Part shown: piece by piece, positions 1 through 6,582 of the stretch
How the letters are laid out: each line of letters starts with the position of its first letter
How positions within the stretch are numbered: the stretch's first letter is position 1
Source of the DNA: a bacterium
GTDB taxonomy: Bacteria > Patescibacteriota > Minisyncoccia > JACQLN01
Direction of reading: 5' to 3'
NCBI GenBank assembly: GCA_030697855.1
Contig: JAUYOU010000028.1
Location: 1 to 11,675 of the forward strand
Length of the DNA stretch: 11,675 nt
Notes under the pieces: model-generated
Told to the model about the DNA's origin: nothing
Databases searched by the model: none
The model's input: only the letters and a program-made list of their open reading frames with translations
Made by a program: the position numbers and the translations under genes

Positions 1-1
1 A

Positions 2-1258
2 GATGTTGAAAAACTTGGTACAGAAGAGTTTACCAGTGAAAAAGTTGAACAATTAGCGGCGGAAGCTCCAATAACTAAAGTAGTGGCAGTTATGTTGCGC
101 TATGCGGTAGAGGGTAAAGCTTCCGATATTCACATAGAGCCATTAGAAAACGAAACAAGAATCCGTTTCCGTTTGGATGGAGCTTTGCATTCATCTATAA
201 CCCTGCCTAAAAACACTCATAACGCTATAGTAAGTCGTATAAAGGTTTTATCTAATCTTAAGATAGACGAAACAAGAATTCCTCAAGATGGTAGGTTTCG
301 CACCAAAGTTGGTGCCAACAATATAGATTTTAGAGTTTCTTCTTTGCCTACAACTTTTGGAGAAAAAATTGCTTTAAGAATTTTGGATCCAAACGCAGGC
401 GTTGGAAATTTTTCGGATTTAGGTTTGTTTGGAAAAAGTTTAGAAATTTATGAACGAGCGATTAAAAATCCTTTTGGCGTAATTTTAATTACGGGTCCTA
501 CTGGGTCTGGTAAATCTACAACTCTTTACACTACGCTTAATTATGTAAATAAAGAGGGTGTAAATATTATTACCTTGGAAGATCCGGTGGAATATTATAT
601 TCCTGGAGTTAACCAGTCCCAAATAAAGCCAGAAATTGGTTATACTTTTGCTTCTGGTTTAAGAAGTATTTTAAGACAAGATCCTAATATTATTATGGTA
701 GGCGAAATTCGCGATAAAGAAACTGCGGGTTTGGCTACGCACGCGGCTTTAACAGGGCACTTAGTTTTTTCTACGCTTCATACAAACAATGCTGTAGGTA
801 TAATTCCTCGTTTGGTAGATATGGATGTAGATAAATTCTTGATTCCATCTACGTTAATTGCTGGCATGGCTCAAAGGTTAATTAAAAAAATGTGCAAGGA
901 ATGTGCGAAGCCAATTCCTTTGCCAGATAAATTTTCTAAGGTTGTTAACGAAACATTAGCCGAAGTTCCAGAAGCCGAAGCCGAAAAATATGGTATTAGA
1001 AAGCCATATAAGATTTTTGAGGCCAAAGGATGCGCTGTTTGTGGCCACAAGGGTACAAAGGGCAGGTTGGCTATTTTTGAAGCTATTGAAATGAACAAAG
1101 AAATGGAAAAAATTATTTTAAGTAAAGAATTATCGGATTATATTATTGCCGAAGAAGCCAAAAAACAGGGGATGATTACCATGAAGCAGGATGGTATAAT
1201 GAAGGCATTGGTCGGATTAGTCTCTATAGAAGAAGTTTTAAGAGTAGTAGAGGAGTAA
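2..1258 (+). CDS. pilB: Type IV pilus extension ATPase PilB (5' partial)
   Basis: This is the cytoplasmic hexameric ATPase of the GspE/PilB family that powers pilus assembly through PilC. The frame is open from base 2 with no stop, so the gene starts upstream and the N-terminal domain is missing; the GTG at 83 is internal. Counting residues from that GTG, one sees the N2 motif ASDIHIEP (13-20), the Walker A box GPTGSGKST (138-146, Lys144), an Asp box around TLEDPVEY (164-171), Walker B IIMVGE (203-208) with catalytic Glu208, and a His box HLVFSTLHTN (226-235). Two CxxC pairs (Cys271/274 and Cys317/320) form the zinc site typical of GspE/PilB and absent from PilT. It ends 80 bases before the response regulator gene, with a structured repeat between them. 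Assignment to PilB rather than GspE rests on the neighbouring pilT and pilins. Confidence 0.95.
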   Translation, partial: DVEKLGTEEFTSEKVEQLAAEAPITKVVAVMLRYAVEGKASDIHIEPLENETRIRFRLDGALHSSITLPKNTHNAIVSRIKVLSNLKIDETRIPQDGRFRTKVGANNIDFRVSSLPTTFGEKIALRILDPNAGVGNFSDLGLFGKSLEIYERAIKNPFGVILITGPTGSGKSTTLYTTLNYVNKEGVNIITLEDPVEYYIPGVNQSQIKPEIGYTFASGLRSILRQDPNIIMVGEIRDKETAGLATHAALTGHLVFSTLHTNNAVGIIPRLVDMDVDKFLIPSTLIAGMAQRLIKKMCKECAKPIPLPDKFSKVVNETLAEVPEAEAEKYGIRKPYKIFEAKGCAVCGHKGTKGRLAIFEAIEMNKEMEKIILSKELSDYIIAEEAKKQGMITMKQDGIMKALVGLVSIEEVLRVVEE

Positions 1259-1262
1259 AAAC

Positions 1263-1338
1263 AGCTTCGTTAGTTTGTTAGCTTCATTAGCTTTTAGAAA
1301 AGACTAACGAAGCTAAAAGCTAAAAGCTAAAAGTTAGC
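1263..1338. repeat. Structured intergenic repeat, copy 1
   Basis: The whole pilB-regulator gap is built from short repeats. AGCTTCGTTAGT (1263-1274) is a perfect inverted repeat of 1303-1314. TTAGCTTTTAG (1287-1297) is a perfect inverted repeat of 1313-1323, and the two pairings share 1313-1314, so they compete or would cross. AGCTTCGTTAG is also directly repeated as AGCTTCATTAG at 1280-1290. The first 30 bases (1263-1292) recur with two changes at 1706-1735, just after the next gene. No U-tract follows the stem, so it does not look like an intrinsic terminator. Function is unknown; a mobile palindromic element or an RNA processing or stability element are the main options. Confidence 0.75.
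1311..1333 (+). repeat. Heptanucleotide tandem array (AGCTAAA, 3.3 copies)
   Basis: Three perfect copies of AGCTAAA run from 1311 to 1331, followed by AG. The array ends five bases before the ATG at 1339 and overlaps the right arms of the surrounding inverted repeats. It occupies the position where a ribosome binding site would lie but contains no Shine-Dalgarno motif. Other period-7 arrays occur at 6587-6617 and 7129-7156. Confidence 0.8.
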
Positions 1339-1707
1339 ATGGTCCATAAAATATTGTTAGTAGAAGACGATCCATTTTTGTTAGATATGTACTCTACAAA
1401 ATTTAAAGAGGTTGGTTTTGACGTGGTTGTTGCTCAAGATGGAGAGATGGCTATTGTGAAGGCAAAAGAAATTATGCCAGAACTTATTCTTTTAGATGTT
1501 GTTTTACCCAAAAAAGATGGTTTCGAAGTTTTAAAAATATTAAAATCCGATTCTGTTATGGCAAAAATTCCGGTGGTGATGCTTACAAATTTAGGTTTAG
1601 ATAGTGATGTTAAAAGAGGTTTAGAATTGGGCGCACAGAGCTATATTATTAAGGCGCATTTTACACCAACGGAAGTAGTAGCAAAAGTTAAGGATATACT
1701 TAAGTAG
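1339..1707 (+). CDS. Stand-alone CheY-like response regulator
   Basis: A single receiver domain of 122 residues with no output domain, the usual size for CheY/PilG/PilH-type regulators. The phosphorylation residues are present: acidic pair Asp10/Asp11 in LLVEDDP, acceptor Asp53 in LILLDVVLPKKDG, switch Thr83 in VVMLTN, and Lys105 in YIIKAHF, although the usual Lys-Pro is Lys-Ala here. It would be phosphorylated by a histidine kinase, none of which is encoded in this window, and act by protein contact. Its position between the extension and retraction ATPase genes suggests that it tunes pilus motor activity; that role is inference. The ATG at 1339 follows directly on a heptamer array and has no Shine-Dalgarno. 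Related structured repeats lie on both sides, and the stop codon overlaps the downstream one. Confidence 0.93.
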   Translation: MVHKILLVEDDPFLLDMYSTKFKEVGFDVVVAQDGEMAIVKAKEIMPELILLDVVLPKKDGFEVLKILKSDSVMAKIPVVMLTNLGLDSDVKRGLELGAQSYIIKAHFTPTEVVAKVKDILK

Positions 1708-1777
1708 CTTCGTTAGCTTGTTGGCTTCATTAGCTAGTTAGCAGTTTTTATCTAATCAGCTAAAAACTAACGAAGCT
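1706..1777. repeat. Structured intergenic repeat, copy 2
   Basis: The 30 bases at 1706-1735 match 1263-1292 except at two positions, so the response regulator gene lies between two direct copies. The left end AGCTTCGTTAG (1706-1716) is a perfect 11-base inverted repeat of 1767-1777, and inside it AGTTTTTA (1743-1750) pairs perfectly with 1761-1768. The interiors of the two copies differ, as expected for old copies or for elements conserved only at the arms. The first bases of the element form part of the regulator's TAG stop codon. Confidence 0.75.
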
Positions 1778-1792
1778 ATTGAAGCTTTTTTT
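1766..1792 (+). promoter_or_regulatory. Possible attenuator-like hairpin before pilT
   Basis: A short stem AAGCT (1773-1777) / AGCTT (1783-1787) with a five-base loop runs into seven T residues (1786-1792) that abut the pilT ATG. The left arm also belongs to the larger stem 1706-1716/1767-1777, so the two folds are mutually exclusive, as in a terminator/antiterminator pair. The small stem is only five base pairs and AT-rich, so it would be weak. The layout is seen directly; a regulatory role is speculation. Confidence 0.25.
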
Positions 1793-2866
1793 ATGGATAA
1801 TAATTACCAAAGAGAAATAGAAGAGTTAATGTTATTGGCGGCTGAACAAGGGGCGTCGGATTTGCATATTGCCCCGGGGCGTCCACCGGTGTTACGTATT
1901 GATGGCGAATTAATTCAACTTTCTCAAAAACAAATTGTAACTCCAGAAAGATCTGAAGGGCTTTGTCTTGCTTTAATGGATGAAGAGCAAAAGATTCGTT
2001 TTAAAAAATTTAAGGAAATAGATTTTGCTTTTAGTTTTAAAGATAAAGTAAGATTCAGAACGAATATTTATATTCAAAAAGGGTATACTTCTGCGGCTTT
2101 AAGATTAATTCCTAACAAAATAAAAAATATAGATGAATTAGGTTTGCCCCAAGTTATAAAAGATTTTACTCGGCCGAGCCAAGGTTTTGTTATTATTTCT
2201 GGTCCTACCGGGCATGGCAAATCGACAACTTTGGCGGCTTTGGTAGATGAGATAAATCATAAACGTTCGGACCATATAATTACTATCGAAGATCCAATTG
2301 AATATATTTTTACACCAGATCGTGCCATTATAGAACAACGTGAGGTTGGAATGGACACTTTAAGTTTTAACAGGGCATTAAGGTCTGTTTTTAGGCAAGA
2401 TGCCGATGTAGTTATGCTTGGAGAAATGAGAGACAAAGAAACTATTTCTACAGCAGTTACTGCGGCTGAAACTGGACATTTGGTTTTTGCGACGCTTCAC
2501 ACAAATTCAGCCTCTCAAACTATAGATAGAATCTTAGATAGCTTTCCATCAGAACAACAGTCGCAAATAAGATTACAACTAGCGGGCGCTCTTTTAGGGG
2601 TAGTATCTCAACGATTGGTTCCCAAGGTAGATGGTGGTTTGGTGCCTGCGGTAGAAGTTTTAATAGCTAATTATGCGGTCCGTAATTTAATTAGGGAAAA
2701 TAAAATACATCAAATAGATTTAGTTATAGAAACAAGTACAGACAAAGGTATGATTTCTTTAAACAGATCTCTTTCCGAACTTGTAAGACAAGGTCAAATT
2801 TCTTTAGAAAATGCGGAAATATATTCTTTAAATCCATCAGAATTATCAACCTTACTTTCTCGTTAA
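1793..2866 (+). CDS. pilT: Type IV pilus retraction ATPase PilT
   Basis: A 357-residue PilT-family ATPase that depolymerises the pilus from the cytoplasmic face. Seen in order: N-terminal motif ASDLHIAPG (21-29), Walker A GPTGHGKST (137-145, Lys143; His replaces the common Ser), Asp box TIEDPIEY (164-171), Walker B DVVMLGE (205-211) with Glu211, His box HLVFATLHTN (229-238), and YAVRNLIRE (294-302), which matches the AIRNLIRE signature that separates PilT from PilB. It lacks the PilB zinc cysteines and has the normal PilT length. The ATG follows seven T residues with no Shine-Dalgarno. It could be a PilT-like paralogue such as PilU, but the complete signature and position favour PilT. A bulged hairpin begins at its stop codon. 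Confidence 0.96.
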   Translation: MDNNYQREIEELMLLAAEQGASDLHIAPGRPPVLRIDGELIQLSQKQIVTPERSEGLCLALMDEEQKIRFKKFKEIDFAFSFKDKVRFRTNIYIQKGYTSAALRLIPNKIKNIDELGLPQVIKDFTRPSQGFVIISGPTGHGKSTTLAALVDEINHKRSDHIITIEDPIEYIFTPDRAIIEQREVGMDTLSFNRALRSVFRQDADVVMLGEMRDKETISTAVTAAETGHLVFATLHTNSASQTIDRILDSFPSEQQSQIRLQLAGALLGVVSQRLVPKVDGGLVPAVEVLIANYAVRNLIRENKIHQIDLVIETSTDKGMISLNRSLSELVRQGQISLENAEIYSLNPSELSTLLSR

Positions 2867-2909
2867 GGGCTTTGCCTTCGGTGCAACGCATCGAAGTTGC
2901 AAAACCTTA
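2864..2909 (+). repeat. Bulged hairpin beginning at the pilT stop codon
   Basis: TAAGG (2864-2868, including the stop codon), a TTTGC segment and CTTCG pair in order with CGAAG, GCAAA and CCTTA (ending at 2909). This gives about 15 base pairs in three helices separated by small bulges, closed by an 11-base loop. No U-tract follows, so it is more likely a 3'-end stability or processing structure than a terminator. It touches the next inverted repeat without a gap. Confidence 0.5.
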
Positions 2910-2993
2910 CCCAGCACCTTTTTACGGATGATTCAAAGCAAGAAAAATAATGTCAGGATATATAAAAAATAATTTAAATAAAAAGGTGCTGGG
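2910..2993. repeat. 84-bp element with perfect 14-bp terminal inverted repeats
   Basis: CCCAGCACCTTTTT (2910-2923) is exactly inverted at 2980-2993, separated by 56 AT-rich bases without an ORF. With the adjoining hairpin (2864-2909) it fills most of the 172-base pilT-pilC gap. The arms are far more GC-rich than their surroundings. The loop is long for a terminator; a miniature mobile element or a long RNA stem that protects the pilC mRNA is possible. I see no flanking target duplication. Confidence 0.7.
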
Positions 2994-3038
2994 TGCTCAA
3001 TTTTATAATTGCTCACCTAGTTCGCAAATAAAATAGGC

Positions 3039-4247
3039 ATGAAATTTAATTATCAAGCTAGAACAGCGCAAGGTTCAATCCAAACTGGTGTGGTAGAAGC
3101 GCCAAATAAAGACGTAGCTGTAGAAACTCTGCATCGCTACGGTCTTGTTATTTTAGAAATTTTGGAAGAGGAAAAAGGTTTTGCACTAAGCTTAAGTGGA
3201 GAACTTCCTTTTTTTAATAAAGTAAAAAATCAAGATCTCGTAATTTTTTCTAGGCAACTTTCTGTTCTTTTCGATGCACAGGTGCCGTTGGTACAAGCTT
3301 TACGAACTTTATCGGAGCAGTCTTCGCCGGCCTTAAAAAAAATAATTAAAGAAGTGTCAACGGATGTTGATTCTGGTACTTCTTTTTCTCAATCACTAGA
3401 AAAATTTCCTAAAGTTTTTTCTTTTTTCTATATTTCGGTAGTAAGGGCAGGTGAGGTTTCTGGTAGATTGCAGGAGGTTCTTAGTTATTTAGCAGATCAC
3501 GAAGAAAGATCCTACGATTTAAATAAAAAAGTTAAAGGCGCACTTACTTACCCAATTTTTATTATTTCATCTTTAGTTGTTGTGGGAGCAGTTATGATGA
3601 TTTTTGTTATTCCTCAACTTACAGGAGTTTTGGTGGAATCTGGCCAAGAACTTCCTATTATAACAAAAGGAATAATTGGCCTTAGTAATTTTTTGAGAAA
3701 TTATTGGTGGCTCGCTCTTTTAATAGCTGGTGGGATTGGGACTGGTTCTTGGTATGCGCTTCAAACAAAACAAGGTAAAGATACTTGGGATAAAATAAAG
3801 TTACATTTGCCAATTTTTGGAGGAATATTTAGAAAAATATATTTAGCAAGATTTTCAGAAAACTTAGGAACTTTAATTAAAGGTGGAATTCCAATAATTC
3901 AATCTTTAACAATAACAGCAGATGTGGTGGGAAACTTTGTTTTTAAAACTATAATATTAAAAGCCAGGGAAGAAGTAAGAAGAGGGAGTACTATAAATTC
4001 TGTTTTTGCTTTAGAAAAAGATATTCCACCAATAGTTTCACAAATGGTCATGATTGGTGAACAAACTGGTAAGCTGGATCTTTTGTTAGGAAAGATAGCT
4101 ACCTTTTTTCAAAAAGATGTGGATAACATAATGGAAAACTTAACATCCCTTATTCAGCCACTTTTAATTCTTATCTTAGGTATCGCCGCAGGAGTTTTAG
4201 TTGCAGCTATTTTACTTCCAATATATAATCTAAGCAGTGGCCTATAA
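3039..4247 (+). CDS. pilC: Type IV pilus inner-membrane platform protein PilC
   Basis: A 402-residue PilC/GspF protein, the polytopic platform that couples the PilB/PilT motors to pilin insertion. It begins with the typical MKFNYQARTAQG segment (1-12) and carries two repeated T2SF domains, roughly 65-195 and 268-395. Each has the family's Gly-Glu signature: RAGEVSGRLQEVL (136-148) and MIGEQTGKLDLLL (338-350). Hydrophobic segments at about 173-196, 222-238 and 371-397 give the usual three membrane helices. Length is standard. The ATG at 3039 lies 45 bases after a long inverted repeat and has no Shine-Dalgarno. GspF of type II secretion is the alternative; the pilT and pilin neighbours favour PilC. 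Confidence 0.96.
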   Translation: MKFNYQARTAQGSIQTGVVEAPNKDVAVETLHRYGLVILEILEEEKGFALSLSGELPFFNKVKNQDLVIFSRQLSVLFDAQVPLVQALRTLSEQSSPALKKIIKEVSTDVDSGTSFSQSLEKFPKVFSFFYISVVRAGEVSGRLQEVLSYLADHEERSYDLNKKVKGALTYPIFIISSLVVVGAVMMIFVIPQLTGVLVESGQELPIITKGIIGLSNFLRNYWWLALLIAGGIGTGSWYALQTKQGKDTWDKIKLHLPIFGGIFRKIYLARFSENLGTLIKGGIPIIQSLTITADVVGNFVFKTIILKAREEVRRGSTINSVFALEKDIPPIVSQMVMIGEQTGKLDLLLGKIATFFQKDVDNIMENLTSLIQPLLILILGIAAGVLVAAILLPIYNLSSGL

Positions 4248-4292
4248 GGTCTATTTCTTAATAATCTTAAATTAAAAGTTAATTTGTATAAT

Positions 4293-4799
4293 ATGTTTAA
4301 AACAAAGAAAAGTTTTGGTTTTACCTTGGTCGAGTTATTAGTCGTTATTGCTATTATTGGTATTTTGGCTTCGGTTGTTTTAGTTTCGTTAAATAGTGCT
4401 CGTTCTAAAGCTAGAGACGCCAGAAGAATTGCCGATATACACCAGCTTTCGCTGGCTTTAGAAAGCTACTACGATTCTAACCAAGGTCACGATGGTGCTG
4501 CTGCCGATACTGGCCAAGATTACCCAGCTATTAGCAGTACTGTTCTGGATTCTCTAACTCTTTTAGTTACTGGAGGTTTTGTTAGCGCTGTACCCAAAGA
4601 TCCTCAAAGTGCCGCTGTTTATTTTTACGGCGCTTTAGGTTCGGGCGATTCTTGTTCTAGCTATCACTTAGGCGCTACTTTAGAAAATGCTGGTAACACA
4701 GCTTTTAGTAGTGATGCCGATGCTGCAGCTGGTACTGCTTGTACTGGTAGCCCTGCTGATTTTGCTGGAACTGATCCTATTTACGATATTAAGCCTTAA
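4293..4799 (+). CDS. pilA: Type IV pilin, probable major subunit
   Basis: A 168-residue prepilin. A short Lys-rich leader ends in Gly9, followed by mature Phe10 and Glu14 (position +5), the canonical PilD cleavage and methylation site, then a hydrophobic helix to about residue 33 and the N-terminal alpha-helix. The C-terminal domain is rich in Ala, Gly and Ser and has two cysteines (121 and 150) that could form the D-region disulfide. I chose ATG 4293 over an in-frame TTG at 4284 because it gives a normal nine-residue leader. Alanine is encoded by GCT in 19 of 25 cases, against 7 of 14 in the next pilin, consistent with high expression. It starts 45 bases after pilC, and a paralogue follows after four bases. 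Its being the major subunit is inferred from codon use and position. Confidence 0.93.
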   Translation: MFKTKKSFGFTLVELLVVIAIIGILASVVLVSLNSARSKARDARRIADIHQLSLALESYYDSNQGHDGAAADTGQDYPAISSTVLDSLTLLVTGGFVSAVPKDPQSAAVYFYGALGSGDSCSSYHLGATLENAGNTAFSSDADAAAGTACTGSPADFAGTDPIYDIKP

Positions 4800-4803
4800 G
4801 TAA

Positions 4804-5247
4804 ATGAACAAAAAAGTTCTAAAACAAGGATTTACTTTGGTAGAACTTTTAGTGGTTATAACCATTATTGGTATTTTAGCCACAGTGGTTTTGGTTTCTT
4901 TAAACTCTGCTAGATCAAAGGCTCGAGATGCAAAAAGATTGGGCGATGTTAGGCAAATAGCCTTGGCTTTAGAGTTTTGCTATAACGATATAGGCAAATA
5001 TCTGCCAGCTTCGACTTTTCCAGCGGTAGCCGCCCCGATGACTTGTTCTGGCACTACCTATATTACAAATATGCCGGCTGATTCTTCGGGCAATAACTAT
5101 ACTTATGCGGTAGATAACGATTCCAACCCTCAAAAATATGTTATTGCTTCTATATTAGAAACGCTAAATTCAGCTTTAAACACAGATAGGGACGGTACGG
5201 TTTATGGTGTTGATTGCGAAGATCCAGTTTACTGTTTGTCTCCATAA
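4804..5247 (+). CDS. Type IV pilin, second tandem paralogue
   Basis: A 147-residue prepilin with leader MNKKVLKQG cleaved before Phe10 and with Glu14 at +5. Its first 48 mature residues match the preceding pilin at 39 positions, although many codons differ, so this is an old tandem duplication kept under protein-level selection. The C-terminal domain is unrelated in detail, shorter, and has four cysteines (59, 81, 138, 144), the last two placed for a terminal D-loop disulfide. It begins four bases after its neighbour's stop and is probably co-transcribed with it; a strong terminator follows. It could be a second structural pilin, a minor pilin, or one with a different binding role. Confidence 0.92.
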   Translation: MNKKVLKQGFTLVELLVVITIIGILATVVLVSLNSARSKARDAKRLGDVRQIALALEFCYNDIGKYLPASTFPAVAAPMTCSGTTYITNMPADSSGNNYTYAVDNDSNPQKYVIASILETLNSALNTDRDGTVYGVDCEDPVYCLSP

Positions 5248-5257
5248 ATTATTTTTT

Positions 5258-5292
5258 AAACCTCCCGCCGATCAAAATCGGCGGGAGGTTTT
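5258..5292 (+). terminator. Strong intrinsic terminator after the tandem pilins
   Basis: A perfect 15-bp stem (5258-5272 / 5277-5291) with a GC-rich core CCTCCCGCCGAT and a four-base CAAA loop runs into TTTTGTGTT. It ends the pilin transcript and would also protect its 3' end. It overlaps the region just upstream of the pilD promoter, insulating the downstream genes. Confidence 0.93.
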
Positions 5293-5293
5293 G

Positions 5294-5302
5294 TGTTACA
5301 AT
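5294..5302 (+). promoter_or_regulatory. Extended -10 promoter of pilD (likely leaderless)
   Basis: TGTTACAAT is an extended -10 element (TGn plus TACAAT, 5/6 to consensus). It ends eight bases before the pilD ATG, so transcription would start at or next to the start codon. No good -35 is visible, because the terminator stem occupies that region. Confidence 0.6.
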
Positions 5303-5310
5303 TGATGTAA

Positions 5311-6060
5311 ATGAATCCTTTCATCGCCTTGGTTTATGGTTTAATCGGAGGAAGTTTTATAAACGCACTGCTTTGGCGAATTCCAAAAAATAAAAATATC
5401 GCTTTTGATAGATCGGAGTGCATTAAATGTGGTCACAAGTTAAGTTTCTTGGATTTAATTCCAGTTTTAAGTTTTATTTTTTTACTTGGTAGATGCCGTT
5501 ATTGCCAAAAAAAAATCAGCTGGCAATATCCCTTAGTAGAGATTGTTTCCGGATTGGGTTTATATTTTTTGGCTTTAGAATTTAATGGCAGCGAACTTAT
5601 CTGGCTTTGCGGAATATTTTTACTATCGGTTTTTATCTTTGTTTATGATCTTAAGAATTTAATAATTTTAAATGGGTCTGTATTTTTAGGAGTTTTATGG
5701 ATTGCTTTGGGTTTATGGTTTTTTAAAATAGAAAATTTTGAAAATAATATATTAACAGGTTTAGTAATATTTTCTTTTTTCTTTTGTTTATACTTTTTTT
5801 CAAAAGGGAGGTGGGTTGGCGGCGGTGATGCAAAGCTAGGTTTATTTTTAGGATTATGGTTGGGTTGGCCAATGGGTTTAATTGGGCTTTTGTTTGCTTA
5901 TATTTTAGGTTCGATTGTTGGTATCCCTCTTTTAATTTTTCGTTTAGTTAGTTTAAAAAGTAAAATCCCGTTTGGTCCGTTTTTAATAACAGGAGCTTGG
6001 GTAGCATATCTGTGGGGTCAAAAAATAATTGAATGGTACGGAAATATTTTAACAAGTTAA
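5311..6060 (+). CDS. pilD: Prepilin peptidase / N-methyltransferase PilD
   Basis: A 249-residue polytopic A24-family aspartic protease of the inner membrane that removes prepilin leaders and methylates the new N-terminus. The N-terminal domain has the GGSFINALLWRIP segment (13-25) and the zinc-binding pairs Cys37/Cys40 and Cys62/Cys65 of the bifunctional form. The catalytic aspartates are Asp113 in VYDLKNLI and Asp173 in GGGDAK. FGPFL (221-225) is the usual C-terminal motif, and several hydrophobic helices span the rest. Its substrates are the six prepilins encoded around it. It starts just after a terminator with its own probable promoter, and its last 28 bases overlap the next gene, which suggests translational coupling. 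Confidence 0.97.
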   Translation: MNPFIALVYGLIGGSFINALLWRIPKNKNIAFDRSECIKCGHKLSFLDLIPVLSFIFLLGRCRYCQKKISWQYPLVEIVSGLGLYFLALEFNGSELIWLCGIFLLSVFIFVYDLKNLIILNGSVFLGVLWIALGLWFFKIENFENNILTGLVIFSFFFCLYFFSKGRWVGGGDAKLGLFLGLWLGWPMGLIGLLFAYILGSIVGIPLLIFRLVSLKSKIPFGPFLITGAWVAYLWGQKIIEWYGNILTS

Positions 6061-6581
6061 ATAAGAGTGGGTTTACCCTAGTAGAAATTATAGTGATTAT
6101 AGCTATAGTCGGTTTTTTGTCGGCTACAGTAATTACAGGCGGCAACAAAGGAACAGATCAGCGTAAAGTAATTTTAGAAACTAGGCGCTTAGCCGAAGAA
6201 ATAAGACATGTTCAGAATATGGCTTTATCGTCTATTGCGCAAAATTGTGCCGGCATAAATAAAGTTGTTCCTTCTGGTATAATTTTAAGTACAGCTTCTC
6301 CAGACAGATATTTACTTGCAGCTGACTGTGATGAAAATAAAATTTATGATGCAGGTTCTGATACTTTACTTTTTACGATTGTATTGTCGGCGACTCAAAT
6401 AAATTCTGTAAACCCAGCCAGTCCTCTTGAAGTATTTTTTATCCCACCTGTACCGGTTACCGCTATAAACACAAGTGAACTAGATTCTGCTAGTGCAACC
6501 ATAACTCTTTGTGGAATAAAAGATGCTACTGTTTGTAAATATATATATATAAATTCAAAAGGCTCTGTTAGTGTAGAATAA
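6033..6581 (+). CDS. Minor pilin / pseudopilin, FimT/GspH-like
   Basis: A 182-residue prepilin-like protein. The basic 13-residue leader MVRKYFNKLNKSG is followed by mature Phe14, with Glu18 at +5, and a hydrophobic helix to about residue 33. The helix continues as an amphipathic segment with ETRRLAEEIRHVQNMALS, which resembles the N-terminal region of GspH/FimT proteins. Cysteines occur at 73, 98, 160 and 168 in the globular part. The ATG inside pilD is the only start upstream of the cleavage site, so the 28-base overlap is real. It is likely part of the initiation or tip complex, with the three following genes. FimT versus PilE-like minor pilin cannot be settled by eye. Confidence 0.85.
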   Translation: MVRKYFNKLNKSGFTLVEIIVIIAIVGFLSATVITGGNKGTDQRKVILETRRLAEEIRHVQNMALSSIAQNCAGINKVVPSGIILSTASPDRYLLAADCDENKIYDAGSDTLLFTIVLSATQINSVNPASPLEVFFIPPVPVTAINTSELDSASATITLCGIKDATVCKYIYINSKGSVSVE

Positions 6582-6582
6582 T

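Noticed and set aside
83..85. GTG at 83 as the start of the pilB-like gene
   Set aside because: The frame stays open to the window edge and the family needs an N-terminal domain upstream, so the gene is cut by the window rather than starting here.
871..1098. - strand ORFs inside pilB, pilT, pilD, the PilX-like gene and ligA
   Set aside because: They lie antisense to well-supported conserved genes and resemble no protein family I recognise.
2951..2970. TATATAAA inside the 84-bp element as a pilC promoter
   Set aside because: There is no acceptable -35, no TGn extension, and the distance to the pilC ATG is unlike the other promoters here.
2994..3020. Hairpin at GGTGCTC...GCTCACC before pilC
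   Set aside because: Only the GGTG/CACC and AATT parts pair; the CTC/GCT middle does not, so the stem is not convincing.
4284..4292. TTG start at 4284 for the first pilin, or TATAAT (4287-4292) as its -10
   Set aside because: The ATG at 4293 gives a normal leader. The TATAAT touches that ATG, so transcription would start inside the gene and lose the start codon.
6538..6551. (AT)n run in the FimT-like gene
   Set aside because: It encodes an ordinary Tyr/Ile stretch near the C-terminus and is short; in DNA this AT-rich it needs no special explanation.
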